Translations under genes and position numbers: made by a program
In this document: positions 19,204-26,819 of the stretch, piece by piece
Numbering within the stretch: position 1 is the stretch's first letter
Layout of the letters: each line of letters starts with the position of its first letter
Assembly: GCA_012520235.1 (NCBI GenBank)
Contig: JAAYOR010000109.1
Span: 1 to 39,951 of the forward strand
Direction of reading: 5' to 3'
DNA length: 39,951 nucleotides
Origin: Fretibacterium sp.
GTDB taxonomy: Bacteria > Synergistota > Synergistia > Synergistales > Aminobacteriaceae
The notes under the pieces: model-generated
What the model saw: the letters and a program-made list of their open reading frames with translations, nothing else
Database searches by the model: none
What the model was told of the DNA's origin: nothing

Positions 19204-21204
19204 CTAGGCTTCCCCAGCCGGTTGGGCGATGTTGACGTATTCCCTCGAAAGGCTCAGAGGGGTATATGGTGTGCCACCGCCCGAGTAGAACTTCCCAAAA
19301 AACTCAACGTACTGCAGACGCAGAGGGTGGACAAAAGCGCCCAGGATATTGACCAGGATGCTGAAGAGATGCCCTCCCGCTATAACGATGACTGCCACCA
19401 ACCAGCCCACGTAGGGGATGGAGGCGGACATACCACCCAGAAGGTTGATGATCATGCCGATGACCGCTGAGCCAAAGCCTAGCGCCAGGAGCCGGCTGTA
19501 GCTCAGGATGTCGCCCAGGTAGCCGGTGACGCCGTAGAGAGCCAGGAGGCCGGAGAAGATCTTGGAGAGAATTCCTTTTTTCTCACGCCCCGCGTACCAG
19601 AAGACCAGGAGGGTTCCTATGACAGACATGATCTTGCCGGTGAGCCCGACGTCTTCGGAGACCATCCCGCCGACGCTGGCGCCAAAAAGGCACAGGCCAA
19701 CGATGAGCAGGAACCAGGAGATGTTGTCCCCCAGGGCATCCAGGTAGTTCTGAGTGCGGATGTTGTCATAAGCCGCGATGAGCAGTCCGAACATCAGATG
19801 GATGATACCCAACAGCAGGGATATCCCCAGGACCTGCATGGGATCCTTCATGGGGTCCACCAGCACAAAGAGGTTCTTGATAGGGGCGAGCGGTTTCAGA
19901 AAGACGTCAATGAAGTCGCCGAAAAAGCTGCCACTGATGATGCCGTAGATAAGGGTGGAGACGGTGCAGAAGGCAAAGAGAAGGATAAAGTCCTTAACTG
20001 CCGCAGGAATCTTACGGTACTTTCGGAACAACAGAGCTATGGCTCCCCCGACGACGAGCGCATAGCCTGCGTCGCCCAGAGACATCCCGAAGAACACGAA
20101 GAAGAACGGCGCCAGAAGCGGCGTGGGGTCGGTCTGTCCGTAGGCTGGAGAAGAGTAGAGGTTTGTCAGGATGTTGAAGGGGCGGATGAGCTCCCCGTTC
20201 TCCAGGCGCGAGGGCGGACTGTCGTCAGGGCCCGGGTCCGAGAGGAAAAGAGCTGTGGTTGGAGCTACTGCCTCAATCTCTTTCTGGAGGGAGGCTACAG
20301 ATTCCTCCGGAACCCAGAAGAGGGTTCTGAGGGTCCGTCCGGTCTCGTCCGAGGCGCAGAAGGCGCGGTAGCGGTTGCTCAGGCTGATCCAGTAGTCAGA
20401 GAGTTTTTGGACCGTTGGCATCCATTCGTCCGCAATAGCCCTCAGCTCGTCTGCAATCTGTTCCTCCTTGGTCAGGGTCTCTTTTTGGACCGAGAGCACC
20501 CTCGCTAGTTCTTCCTTCGCGGTCCTCTTGAAGGATGGGGATAGCTCCATAAGGGTCATGCCGCTTCGGGGGAGGAGCTCCAGGAGCTCAGGGCCGATAA
20601 CCCGGGAGTAGAGGATGGCCACCTGAGCGGTGCTGGCCTTAGGGAAGTCCTGAGAGACGACCAGCTCAATATCCCGGTCATAGGGCTCCAGGGTCTCTTT
20701 AAAAGAGTCGAGCTGATCGCTTTTCACCGTGCCCGAGACTCCTGCGACGGTCTGGGTGCCTTCCGTCAGGATGGAGAGCGGGTAGGGGAAGGCCTGCATA
20801 GCTAAAAGCGTCACCTCGTCAGCTCTCAGCTGGGTCATATCCATGCGCAGTCCGTTCAGGGAGAGCTCGCGCTCCTTTACCTTGTCCACGGCCTGACTCA
20901 GGTCTGTCTGTTTCGCCAGAGCCTCCAGCTCGCTGAGTGAGACGATGGGCTTCTCGCCCAAAACCCGATCAAGGGAGGACACCGGGTCCACGTAATAGCC
21001 AGCCAGGGTGCGCGTCAGGTAACGGACGTGAGACAGCTGTTCCTCGCTTGTTGCAAGGCGCTCCTCCAACTCGGAGGGAGGAGCCTCCTGACCGGAGCTC
21101 TCAATGAGCTGGCAGACGCCGCTGGCCTGGAGAATCTCCGCAACTTTTTCCTGAACGGATTTGTGATAGTAAAGTTCCGCTTTCTTGAGCTTAGTTACGC
21201 CCAT
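19204..21204 (-). CDS. atpI: V/A-type ATPase subunit I (a-type stator)
   Basis: Subunit I is the membrane stator that forms the ion half-channels against the K ring and anchors the peripheral stalks. Residues 1 to about 330 are cytoplasmic, with long coiled-coil helices (LEERLATSEEQL; VDKVKERELSL). The C-terminal half holds about seven to eight membrane segments. It includes PTPLLAPFFFVFFGMSLGDAGY (about 362-383, reported in parts) and, near the end, DILSYSRLLALGFGSAVIG (about 557-575). The arginine in the latter is in the right place for the essential channel arginine. The length of 666 is typical. ATG at 21204 overlaps the end of the upstream stalk gene by 14 bp. Confidence 0.95.
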   Translation of the reverse strand: MGVTKLKKAELYYHKSVQEKVAEILQASGVCQLIESSGQEAPPSELEERLATSEEQLSHVRYLTRTLAGYYVDPVSSLDRVLGEKPIVSLSELEALAKQTDLSQAVDKVKERELSLNGLRMDMTQLRADEVTLLAMQAFPYPLSILTEGTQTVAGVSGTVKSDQLDSFKETLEPYDRDIELVVSQDFPKASTAQVAILYSRVIGPELLELLPRSGMTLMELSPSFKRTAKEELARVLSVQKETLTKEEQIADELRAIADEWMPTVQKLSDYWISLSNRYRAFCASDETGRTLRTLFWVPEESVASLQKEIEAVAPTTALFLSDPGPDDSPPSRLENGELIRPFNILTNLYSSPAYGQTDPTPLLAPFFFVFFGMSLGDAGYALVVGGAIALLFRKYRKIPAAVKDFILLFAFCTVSTLIYGIISGSFFGDFIDVFLKPLAPIKNLFVLVDPMKDPMQVLGISLLLGIIHLMFGLLIAAYDNIRTQNYLDALGDNISWFLLIVGLCLFGASVGGMVSEDVGLTGKIMSVIGTLLVFWYAGREKKGILSKIFSGLLALYGVTGYLGDILSYSRLLALGFGSAVIGMIINLLGGMSASIPYVGWLVAVIVIAGGHLFSILVNILGAFVHPLRLQYVEFFGKFYSGGGTPYTPLSLSREYVNIAQPAGEA

Positions 21205-21517
21205 ATCTGACCATCACCTCTTCCGTTATCCACGAGGCCGCATTGGCGACCTTCTTCTTATTCTGCTCGTAAAAGGTTTTAGCGGCAGCCTCCCTTCCGG
21301 AGACGATGCCCTTTGCCTTGGTTTCTGCAGCCTGTTCTGCCGCCGCTATCCTCTCGCGAAACTGTCTTGCCGAAGACTGCCGGGCTTCCTTCAACGCGCT
21401 TTCCGCCTCCGCTCTTGCCTGGTTCAGCCTTCTTGCTGCAGTTGCCTTGGCCTCGCGGACACCCGCTGCCGCTTTGTCTTCCGCGGCCTTGATGTCAGCA
21501 ATCAAATTTTCAGCCAC
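21191..21517 (-). CDS. V/A-type ATPase peripheral stalk subunit G/H
   Basis: A short, Ala/Glu/Arg/Lys-rich, almost wholly helical protein that would pair with subunit E in the peripheral stalk. The repeating pattern AAEDKAAAGVREAKATAARR and on through about residue 80 is a right-handed-coiled-coil-like heptad/hendecad series, as in Thermus subunit G. The C-terminus AASWITEEVMVRYGRN is less charged. The start is GTG at 21517, chosen because GGAGGT lies 9 bases upstream; a longer frame from 21598 reads through proline- and glycine-rich leader sequence with no family match. At 108 residues it fits the family. It is the first gene of the operon. Confidence 0.85.
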   Translation of the reverse strand: MAENLIADIKAAEDKAAAGVREAKATAARRLNQARAEAESALKEARQSSARQFRERIAAAEQAAETKAKGIVSGREAAAKTFYEQNKKKVANAASWITEEVMVRYGRN

Positions 21518-21693
21518 TAGAGTTTCACCTCCTCCCCGATCTCCTGTCGCTCTCCGTCCCTCTGCCCCGGACACATCTGTCGGTTTTTTTGAACACACTC
21601 TTCGGAAGAACGCAGGAAAGAGAAAAATTTACACACATATATTATCACCATCTCTTCCCTTAAAAGCAAGAGGAGAGGGAAAATAAAAACGTT

Positions 21694-21713
21694 TTTAGAC
21701 TGATCGGTCTAAA
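21694..21713. promoter_or_regulatory. TetR-operator-like palindrome in V-ATPase leader
   Basis: TTTAGAC-TGATCG-GTCTAAA is a 20 bp near-perfect palindrome (7 bp arms, GATC at the centre). It lies just downstream of the predicted start point of the V-ATPase operon on the minus strand, about +8 to +27. Arms of the form AGAC...GTCT are typical of TetR-family operators. No such regulator is encoded in this window. Confidence 0.5.
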
Positions 21714-21726
21714 GCTACAGATTTCT

Positions 21727-21754
21727 ATTATAACGGTTTTTGTGGAGGGATCAA
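21727..21754 (-). promoter_or_regulatory. promoter of V-ATPase operon
   Basis: Read on the minus strand, TTGATC (21754-21749) and a perfect TATAAT (21732-21727) are separated by 16 bases. This sigma-70-like site lies about 210 bp before the first stalk gene, with a palindrome just downstream. It also lies past the rpsT terminator. Confidence 0.65.
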
Positions 21755-21802
21755 GGATGGCTCCAGAATTTCCCTTGGGGTGGAATGGGGCCGGGAAAGC
21801 AA

Positions 21803-21838
21803 AGGTAAAATAAAGAGGGCAGCCATGGGGCAGCCCTC
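21803..21838 (-). terminator. intrinsic terminator after rpsT
   Basis: On the minus strand GAGGGCTGCC and GGCTGCCCTC (10 pairs with one mismatch, 4 base loop, at 21838-21815) are followed by TTTATTTTACC. It lies 35 bp past the rpsT stop. Confidence 0.8.
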
Positions 21839-21872
21839 AGGTCTTTGCCAAAAAGGCAGGCCGTCTTGGGCC

Positions 21873-22142
21873 TTAGATATCCGTGAGACTTTTCACGTGG
21901 CGCGATATCAATTTTTTGCGGCGCGCCGCAGTGTTGCGGTGCATAACTCCCTTGACCACTGCCTTGTCAATGACGCTCTGAGCCAGGTCAAGATTTTTGC
22001 CTGCGCTCTCTTTGTCTCCGGCAGCCACGGCCTCCAGGACTTTCTTGACGGCGTTTTTGCAACGCGTCGTCCAGTAGCGGTTGTAGATGCGGTTACGTTC
22101 GGCAACGCGCATGCGACGCTTCGCCGACTTTTTGTTGGGCAT
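21873..22142 (-). CDS. rpsT: 30S ribosomal protein S20
   Basis: S20 binds 16S rRNA early in small-subunit assembly. The protein of 89 residues starts MPNKKSAKRRMRVAERNRIY, the usual S20 beginning, and continues with the basic three-helix bundle. VDKAVVKGVMHRNTAARRKKL-like sequence (about 58-78) and a short C-terminal tail follow. ATG at 22142 has GGGAGGTG about 6 bases upstream. The gene stands alone, with its own promoter about 180 bp upstream and its own terminator, as is common for rpsT. Confidence 0.97.
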   Translation of the reverse strand: MPNKKSAKRRMRVAERNRIYNRYWTTRCKNAVKKVLEAVAAGDKESAGKNLDLAQSVIDKAVVKGVMHRNTAARRKKLISRHVKSLTDI

Positions 22143-22527
22143 TCAATTCACCTCCCTGCTCCAGGCTTATAAAACTTTCTGCGGGTTCATGGAGAAAAAC
22201 ATAGAAAAACCACAGGGACACCCAAATCATAAGGGTCTCCGGAACATTAAGGGTGCCCGGCGCCTGATTCAGAAGGCCCTGCATTCTCTCAGCTCAGGTG
22301 GTGGTCGTGGGAGCGAAAAACATTGTAACATTCGTTATAATAGATTATCAACAGGCAAGGCAAAAAAACGATAATCTCACGGGCAAAAAAAAATTGTAGA
22401 AACTCATGAAAAATTCGGTGCAACTCCGCCCTTTTCGGTGCTTTGGGTCTTTTTCCAAAAGCTGTCCGAAATTACAGGACCCATAAAAACTCCCGCCGTG
22501 GGGGTTCTCACGGCTTGCGAAACCGGG
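22143..22527. other. divergent regulatory region between rpsT and dinG
   Basis: No convincing gene lies here. On the minus strand TTGATA (22351-22346) and TACAAT (22327-22322) with an 18 base spacer form a likely rpsT promoter, leaving a leader of about 175 bases. On the plus strand TATAAT at 22336-22341 is a possible -10 box for the helicase gene, with a poor -35. An inverted repeat GATTATC (22343-22349) / GATAATC (22370-22376) overlaps the rpsT -35 region. Confidence 0.45.
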
Positions 22528-24495
22528 GTGAATTATATCACGATACCGTCTCTTGAGCTTTTTTATTCTCCCTCTGGGCCCATGGCCCGGCTCTCGGGCT
22601 ATGAGTTCCGCCCTCAGCAGGTGGAGCTGGCGTCTGCGGTCCGGGATTTTCTGGAGAAGCCAGAGGAGAGATTTTTTGCTGCCGAGGCGCCCCCCGGGGT
22701 GGGCAAGACCTTCGCGGTGCTCGTCCCTGCTCTGACGGCTTTGGGGCGTGACGGCCGGATCCTGTTCCTCACAGCTACCATCGCTCTCCAGGAACAGCTC
22801 ATAGACAAGGACCTGCCGCGTCTGAGGGAGCTCCTGAAGGAGGACTTTTCTTTTGGGCTCCTCAAGGGACGATCGCACTACGCCTGTCGCAGAAGGGCGC
22901 TCTCGATCTCCTCCCCCGGGGGGGAGCTTCTCCTTCCCGGTTTTGGCGGCCCAACCCCCGACGTCGCAGGGTGGCTTGAGGAGACCGAGACGGGGGATAT
23001 GTCCGAGCTGGGCCTGCCGGTCGGGCACCCTCTTTTGGGTCACCTTGCCGCCGGGACCAGAGGCTGCCTGGGGACAGCCTGCCCGTTCCGGGAACGCTGT
23101 TTTGTGCAGCAGACGTACCGCAACGCTCAGAACTGGCGGATAGTGGTCGCAAACTACCATCTGTACTTCTCCCACATCCTTGAAGGAGGGGGTGCTTTTC
23201 CCGTGCGCTGCGACTGGCTCATCTGTGACGAGGCGCACCGGATGCCTGATGCGGCGCGTAACGCGGCTGCCCTCAGGGCTGACCTTGACGAGGGGCTTTC
23301 GCTCCTGCGGAGGGGCGCCTGGCAGGCTTTCGATCCCTTGTTCCGCTCTCAGTCCGTGGACATGGGGTCGGTTCAGGGCTCTGCGGATAACTGCGCGTCG
23401 CTCCTTAAGGAGCTCTTCGAGGCAGCCGGGACGGTCCTGACGGGTGAGGGGGTCACGACTCGGGATGAGGCCCTGTTACAGCGGGGTGCTGCAGTAGCAG
23501 ATGCTCTGAATAGTCTGAGACGTATGTTCCGGAGCGTGGAGGACTGTTATATGAGCGGAGGTTTTGTGGACCGCGCGCTTCTGGCCCGTGCAGCGGAGAT
23601 GATGAACTGGCTGGACGGTCTGCGCGATTTCCGCAATCACCTCCTGTGGTGTCTTGAGGTGGAGAATTTTCCCCGCTGGGCCTATTGGGGAGATGGCAGA
23701 GGGCTCCAGAGCGCTCCGGTCCAGTGCTCGGACATCATCAGTGATGTCCTGGCGAAGGAGGACCCGCAGAAGGCCATTTTTATCTCGGCGACTCTGACCC
23801 TGGAGGGGGATTTTTCCTTCTGGAGCCGGGAGACGGGGGTGCTGCCGGACAGGACTCTGAAGGTGGGGTCTCCTTTTGACTTTGCCCGGCAGATGGAAAT
23901 AGTGGTGGTGGACGTGGCCCTCAATGTCCGGGACCCGGGATATGACGAGCGGATGTGCCGGGTCATGGAGAAGCTCTGCGATGAGAATGGAGGGAGGACC
24001 CTTGTCCTGCTCTCCTCCATGCGCCTGCTCTCCGCTTTCGTCCGAGTCATGCGCCGACGCGATCGGCCTTATGCGGTTCTGGCCCAGGGCGACATGCCTC
24101 AGAGAGCGCTCCTGGAACACTTCCGCAGCGACAAAGCCTCCACCCTCATCGGAAGTGTCTCCTTCCGCGAGGGTGTGGACGTCCCGGGCGATGGGCTCAC
24201 TCAGGTCATCATCGATCGCATTCCGTTCCCGCACCCCAGAGATCCGTTGGTCCAGGCCCGAAACGAGCTGGAGGGCGACAAAGCCTTTGTCGTCTCTACC
24301 CTGCCGACCGCGCGTCTCTTTCTGCGTCAGGCTGTGGGACGGCTGATACGCAGCTCCTCGGACCGGGGGCGGGTGTTCCTTTTGGACGGGCGAGCTTTGA
24401 CCCGCAAGAGCTGGAAGATCCTCGCCGACCTTCCCGAATGTCCGCGCAGACGTCTCGTCGTCTCCCTCAGGGGCAGCGCCCCTGAAAAATCGTGA
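22528..24495 (+). CDS. dinG: DinG-family ATP-dependent DNA helicase with iron-sulfur motif
   Basis: A superfamily 2, XPD/DinG-type 5'-3' helicase. The N-terminus has the family FYSPSGPMARLSGYEFRPQQ (about 12-31). Walker A is APPGVGKT (54-61). Four cysteines, Cys120, Cys180, Cys185 and Cys191, are spaced as in the 4Fe-4S domain of this family. The DEAH box is DEAH 234-237 and motif VI is RQAVGRLIRSSSDRG (about 601-615). It probably unwinds R-loops or stalled replication intermediates. GTG at 22528 is preferred (655 residues) because the conserved sequence begins there, but no strong ribosome site supports it; GTG 22438 would add 30 unlike residues. Its stop overlaps the start of the first minor pilin gene by 4 bp, suggesting one transcript. 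Confidence 0.88.
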   Translation: MNYITIPSLELFYSPSGPMARLSGYEFRPQQVELASAVRDFLEKPEERFFAAEAPPGVGKTFAVLVPALTALGRDGRILFLTATIALQEQLIDKDLPRLRELLKEDFSFGLLKGRSHYACRRRALSISSPGGELLLPGFGGPTPDVAGWLEETETGDMSELGLPVGHPLLGHLAAGTRGCLGTACPFRERCFVQQTYRNAQNWRIVVANYHLYFSHILEGGGAFPVRCDWLICDEAHRMPDAARNAAALRADLDEGLSLLRRGAWQAFDPLFRSQSVDMGSVQGSADNCASLLKELFEAAGTVLTGEGVTTRDEALLQRGAAVADALNSLRRMFRSVEDCYMSGGFVDRALLARAAEMMNWLDGLRDFRNHLLWCLEVENFPRWAYWGDGRGLQSAPVQCSDIISDVLAKEDPQKAIFISATLTLEGDFSFWSRETGVLPDRTLKVGSPFDFARQMEIVVVDVALNVRDPGYDERMCRVMEKLCDENGGRTLVLLSSMRLLSAFVRVMRRRDRPYAVLAQGDMPQRALLEHFRSDKASTLIGSVSFREGVDVPGDGLTQVIIDRIPFPHPRDPLVQARNELEGDKAFVVSTLPTARLFLRQAVGRLIRSSSDRGRVFLLDGRALTRKSWKILADLPECPRRRLVVSLRGSAPEKS

Positions 24496-24860
24496 GGGTG
24501 CAGCCCGGGCCCCCGGGCGCCCGACGTGGGGCCGGGAGCCTGCTGGAGACGCTTTTGGCCCTGGTGCTCCTGGGACTTCTCTTCCCCTCCCTTCTGAACT
24601 CTCTGGGCGTTGGGATGACCCTGGGCCTCCGAATTCAGAGGCAACAGGACTACGCCTACGGGGCCGAATGGTGGTTTAACCGCGTGGAGCTCCCGACCTC
24701 GCTCCTGGCCCTGGACGCAATGCCGCGAGCTACTCCTGATGGGGAATTCCGCTTCAGTTGGGAAACGGCTCCGGGCCCCGGGGGCGCTCTTTTTGTCAGC
24801 CTGAACGTGTCAAAGGCCTCTCCTTCGGAGTCTTCGTCCGTTTTTTTCAGGGTTTTTTAA
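24492..24860 (+). CDS. minor pilin / pseudopilin-like protein
   Basis: A small protein of 122 residues with a type IV pilin-like start. After a short basic lead, RRGAGSLLETLLALVLLGLL (about 11-30) holds the hydrophobic helix with the key glutamate at position 5 if cleavage follows the alanine. This resembles prepilin peptidase sites (usually G then F/M-x-x-x-E) but is a non-standard site. The C-terminal part shows WWFNRVELPTSLL and an FRFSW strand. It resembles a GspI/PilV-type minor pilin. GTG at 24492 overlaps the helicase stop, so it is probably translated by coupling. Two other pilin-like genes follow. Confidence 0.6.
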   Translation: MRVQPGPPGARRGAGSLLETLLALVLLGLLFPSLLNSLGVGMTLGLRIQRQQDYAYGAEWWFNRVELPTSLLALDAMPRATPDGEFRFSWETAPGPGGALFVSLNVSKASPSESSSVFFRVF

Positions 24861-24899
24861 GTTCCAGGTCGGCCTCTGAAGGCCGGAGTGTGAGAGGGA

Positions 24900-25874
24900 G
24901 TGGCGAAGAAGGTGAGAAAGAACGTAAAACAAGACGTTTTGCCATCAGAGGGAAGGTGCGGCTTCACCCTTGTGGAGGTTCTGACGGCAACCATGATAGC
25001 AATCTTTGTCGGCTCTGCCATCCTGTTGGTGGGCCGATGGACGGTCCTCATTTCCGTCAAGCTGGCGCGTCAGGCCGAGGCGCGGAACAGGGGCAGGTAC
25101 GTCCTCTCCCTCCTGGAGCCGCGTGTCCTTCACGTTGGGCTGGGGCTTCCCTCCTCACCTGTGGCGGGCAGTCTTCAGGCAGCTTTTGGAGCAGATGGGC
25201 CTCCTCCCGGCTCCTGGCGGCCCTCTTTAGGGGCACTTCAGATTTACAGGGACAACCCTGGGACGGTCCAGGAGGCGGGTGAGGGTGGTGTCTTCAAGGG
25301 CTCCGCCTTCCTGGTCTTCTACTCGGTCCCATCCGGTCTGAGGTTGGGGGTTCCCACCTCTGCCGCGGAAGGGGCTGTCCAAGTGCCTCTTTTGCCCTCG
25401 ATGGATGGCGTTGGGAGCTGGGGAGAGCTCTTTTCCTCGGGGCGTCGGAGGGACCTGCGCTGCTGGATCTCTCTGCCGCCTCTACGGCGTCCCTTTTACG
25501 TGAGTGATCGGTCGCAAGGCCGCCTTCAGCTGGAGCCGGCTGTTCCGACAGAGGTCCCCGCCTTCGGGGAGGTGCATTTTCTGCGCTGCGAACGGTTCCA
25601 CGTGAGGGACGGGACGCTTTACTCCCAGGAGATGCAGGAGACCTGGTTCCCCCCGAACTCTCAGCCTCGAGTGGACGGGGTGCTGGCGATGTGGGTCGAA
25701 TGGACGCCTGCCATGAGGCTTTGTGAGGTATGGATCCTGACGTGCGGCGGCGAAGCGGCCTTGGGCCCCGGCATGAGGCCGGCCCGCTGGCCTGAGGAGG
25801 CCCCCTGGGAGCCGGAGTTCGGGAAGCAGGAGCTCTACGTCTCCCGTGCTTCCTGGCGGTTGAGGAACCTTTGA
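24900..25874 (+). CDS. prepilin N-terminal methylation-domain protein (PilW/GspJ-like)
   Basis: A 324-residue protein with a clear class III prepilin signal. A basic leader ending RCG is followed by FTLVEVLTATMIAIFVGSAI (about 22-41), with Glu at +5 and a long hydrophobic helix that packs in the pilus core. The rest is a large globular head with no cysteine-rich pattern. It resembles PilW or GspJ minor pilins that form the initiating tip of a type IV pilus or pseudopilus. GTG at 24900 follows GAGAGGGA. It lies 39 bp after one minor pilin gene, and its stop overlaps the start of the next by 4 bp. Confidence 0.78.
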   Translation: MAKKVRKNVKQDVLPSEGRCGFTLVEVLTATMIAIFVGSAILLVGRWTVLISVKLARQAEARNRGRYVLSLLEPRVLHVGLGLPSSPVAGSLQAAFGADGPPPGSWRPSLGALQIYRDNPGTVQEAGEGGVFKGSAFLVFYSVPSGLRLGVPTSAAEGAVQVPLLPSMDGVGSWGELFSSGRRRDLRCWISLPPLRRPFYVSDRSQGRLQLEPAVPTEVPAFGEVHFLRCERFHVRDGTLYSQEMQETWFPPNSQPRVDGVLAMWVEWTPAMRLCEVWILTCGGEAALGPGMRPARWPEEAPWEPEFGKQELYVSRASWRLRNL

Positions 25875-26398
25875 AGCACGTCCGTCGCGGCGGGGCCCTT
25901 CCCATGGTCCTGGTTGTGCTTTCGGTCGCCTCAGCGCTGCTCGGGATGCTCTTTACGGTCCTCTTTGAGGACTGGAGCTTCTCGGAGATGGAGTTTGAGG
26001 GTGTGGATGAGAGGGCCCTGATGCTCTCATCCGCAAATGAGGCTTTGTGTCGGGTGAGAGAACAGCTGGCGGCAGGTCACTGCCCCAGGGTCCCGGATGG
26101 AGTTTTTTCCAGTTTTGAGGCACGCCGGGTCCTCTTTTGTGAGGGACGGGATGGGGTGAGGACAGAGGTCTACGATATGGATTACGACCCGCTTGAGGCA
26201 GTCTCTCCTCCCTCCGGGTGGGAGTTCTTCTTTCCGCCTCTGGAGGATGGCCTGCTGCTGCGGACTCGGAGCAGCGCGGAGGGGCCATGCCGCATCATCG
26301 AAGCTGTGCACCTCGTCCTGCCCGTTCTGCTCCCGGATGGCTCTGTGAGCCTGGTCCTTGAGGAGAAACCCTGCGCGTGGCGGGAATTGTGGCGCTGA
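25871..26398 (+). CDS. PilX/GspK-like minor pilin accessory protein
   Basis: A 175-residue protein. Its N-terminus KHVRRGGALPMVLVVLSVAS (about 2-21) resembles the start of PilX- or GspK-type proteins, with a basic lead, RGGAL and a hydrophobic helix. The usual Glu at +5 is absent, as in GspK. A helical region (DERALMLSSANEALCRVREQLAAG, split over about 43-66) follows, as in PilX. A tip role is inferred from position and shape, not from a clear family match. TTG at 25871 overlaps the preceding stop (TTGA), indicating coupling; no better start exists upstream. Confidence 0.55.
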   Translation: MKHVRRGGALPMVLVVLSVASALLGMLFTVLFEDWSFSEMEFEGVDERALMLSSANEALCRVREQLAAGHCPRVPDGVFSSFEARRVLFCEGRDGVRTEVYDMDYDPLEAVSPPSGWEFFFPPLEDGLLLRTRSSAEGPCRIIEAVHLVLPVLLPDGSVSLVLEEKPCAWRELWR

Positions 26399-26819
26399 TC
26401 GGGCGCGCCGGCGACCCGGAAGGATGTGAAGATTAGACTCTCAAACTTCGCACAGACTAAAAAATAAATCCGCATAAGCAGGCGGCCGGCTCTTCGGGGC
26501 CTTGGAGAAAAACGGCCCCAAAGTTACCGGCCGCCTGCTTATGCGAAGTTTGAGCCTTTAAGGGGGCTTAAAAGGAGGATGGAGTGTTAGGGAGTGAAAG
26601 AGGTTTTTGCTCGGAAATTCTGAAAACCTATGCAGAAATTGCACTTTCCCTTATAATATTTACAATGTAAAAATGCCGCTCCTTGATTTCTCTCTTGCTT
26701 ACAGATCTTTTTTACCTCCATGAGGCGAAGTTTTCTGAATTTCTGAAAGTGAGGGACCTTGTGCCTGAAGGGCGGTTGTGTGGCAAGATACCGTGACGAG
26801 ACGGAAGGGGGGCAGTCTG
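26399..26819. other. gap before pilM with interrupted inverted repeat and -10 box
   Basis: This 421 bp gap has no well-supported gene. It contains the interrupted inverted repeat described separately, an AAGGAGG ribosome-like site at 26572-26578 in front of a 28-codon frame (26584-26670), and a TATAAT at 26652-26657 that could be the -10 box for the pilus operon. The -35 position for that box is weak. Confidence 0.5.
26440..26554. repeat. 28 bp inverted repeat with 22 nt insertion in one arm
   Basis: The right arm at 26527-26554 is the exact reverse complement of the left arm, except that the left arm carries 22 extra bases. In the left arm CTCAAACTTCGCA (26440-26452) is followed by an AT-rich insert, then CGCA again at 26471-26474 and TAAGCAGGCGGCCGG (to 26489). 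The insert is thus flanked by a repeated CGCA. The loop holds a second stem, GGGGCC with GGCCCC. It has no T-run, so it is not a simple terminator. Confidence 0.85.

Noticed and set aside
22438-22527. Upstream extension of dinG to GTG 22438
   Set aside because: The added 30 residues show no family match and have no ribosome site; the conserved sequence begins near 22528.
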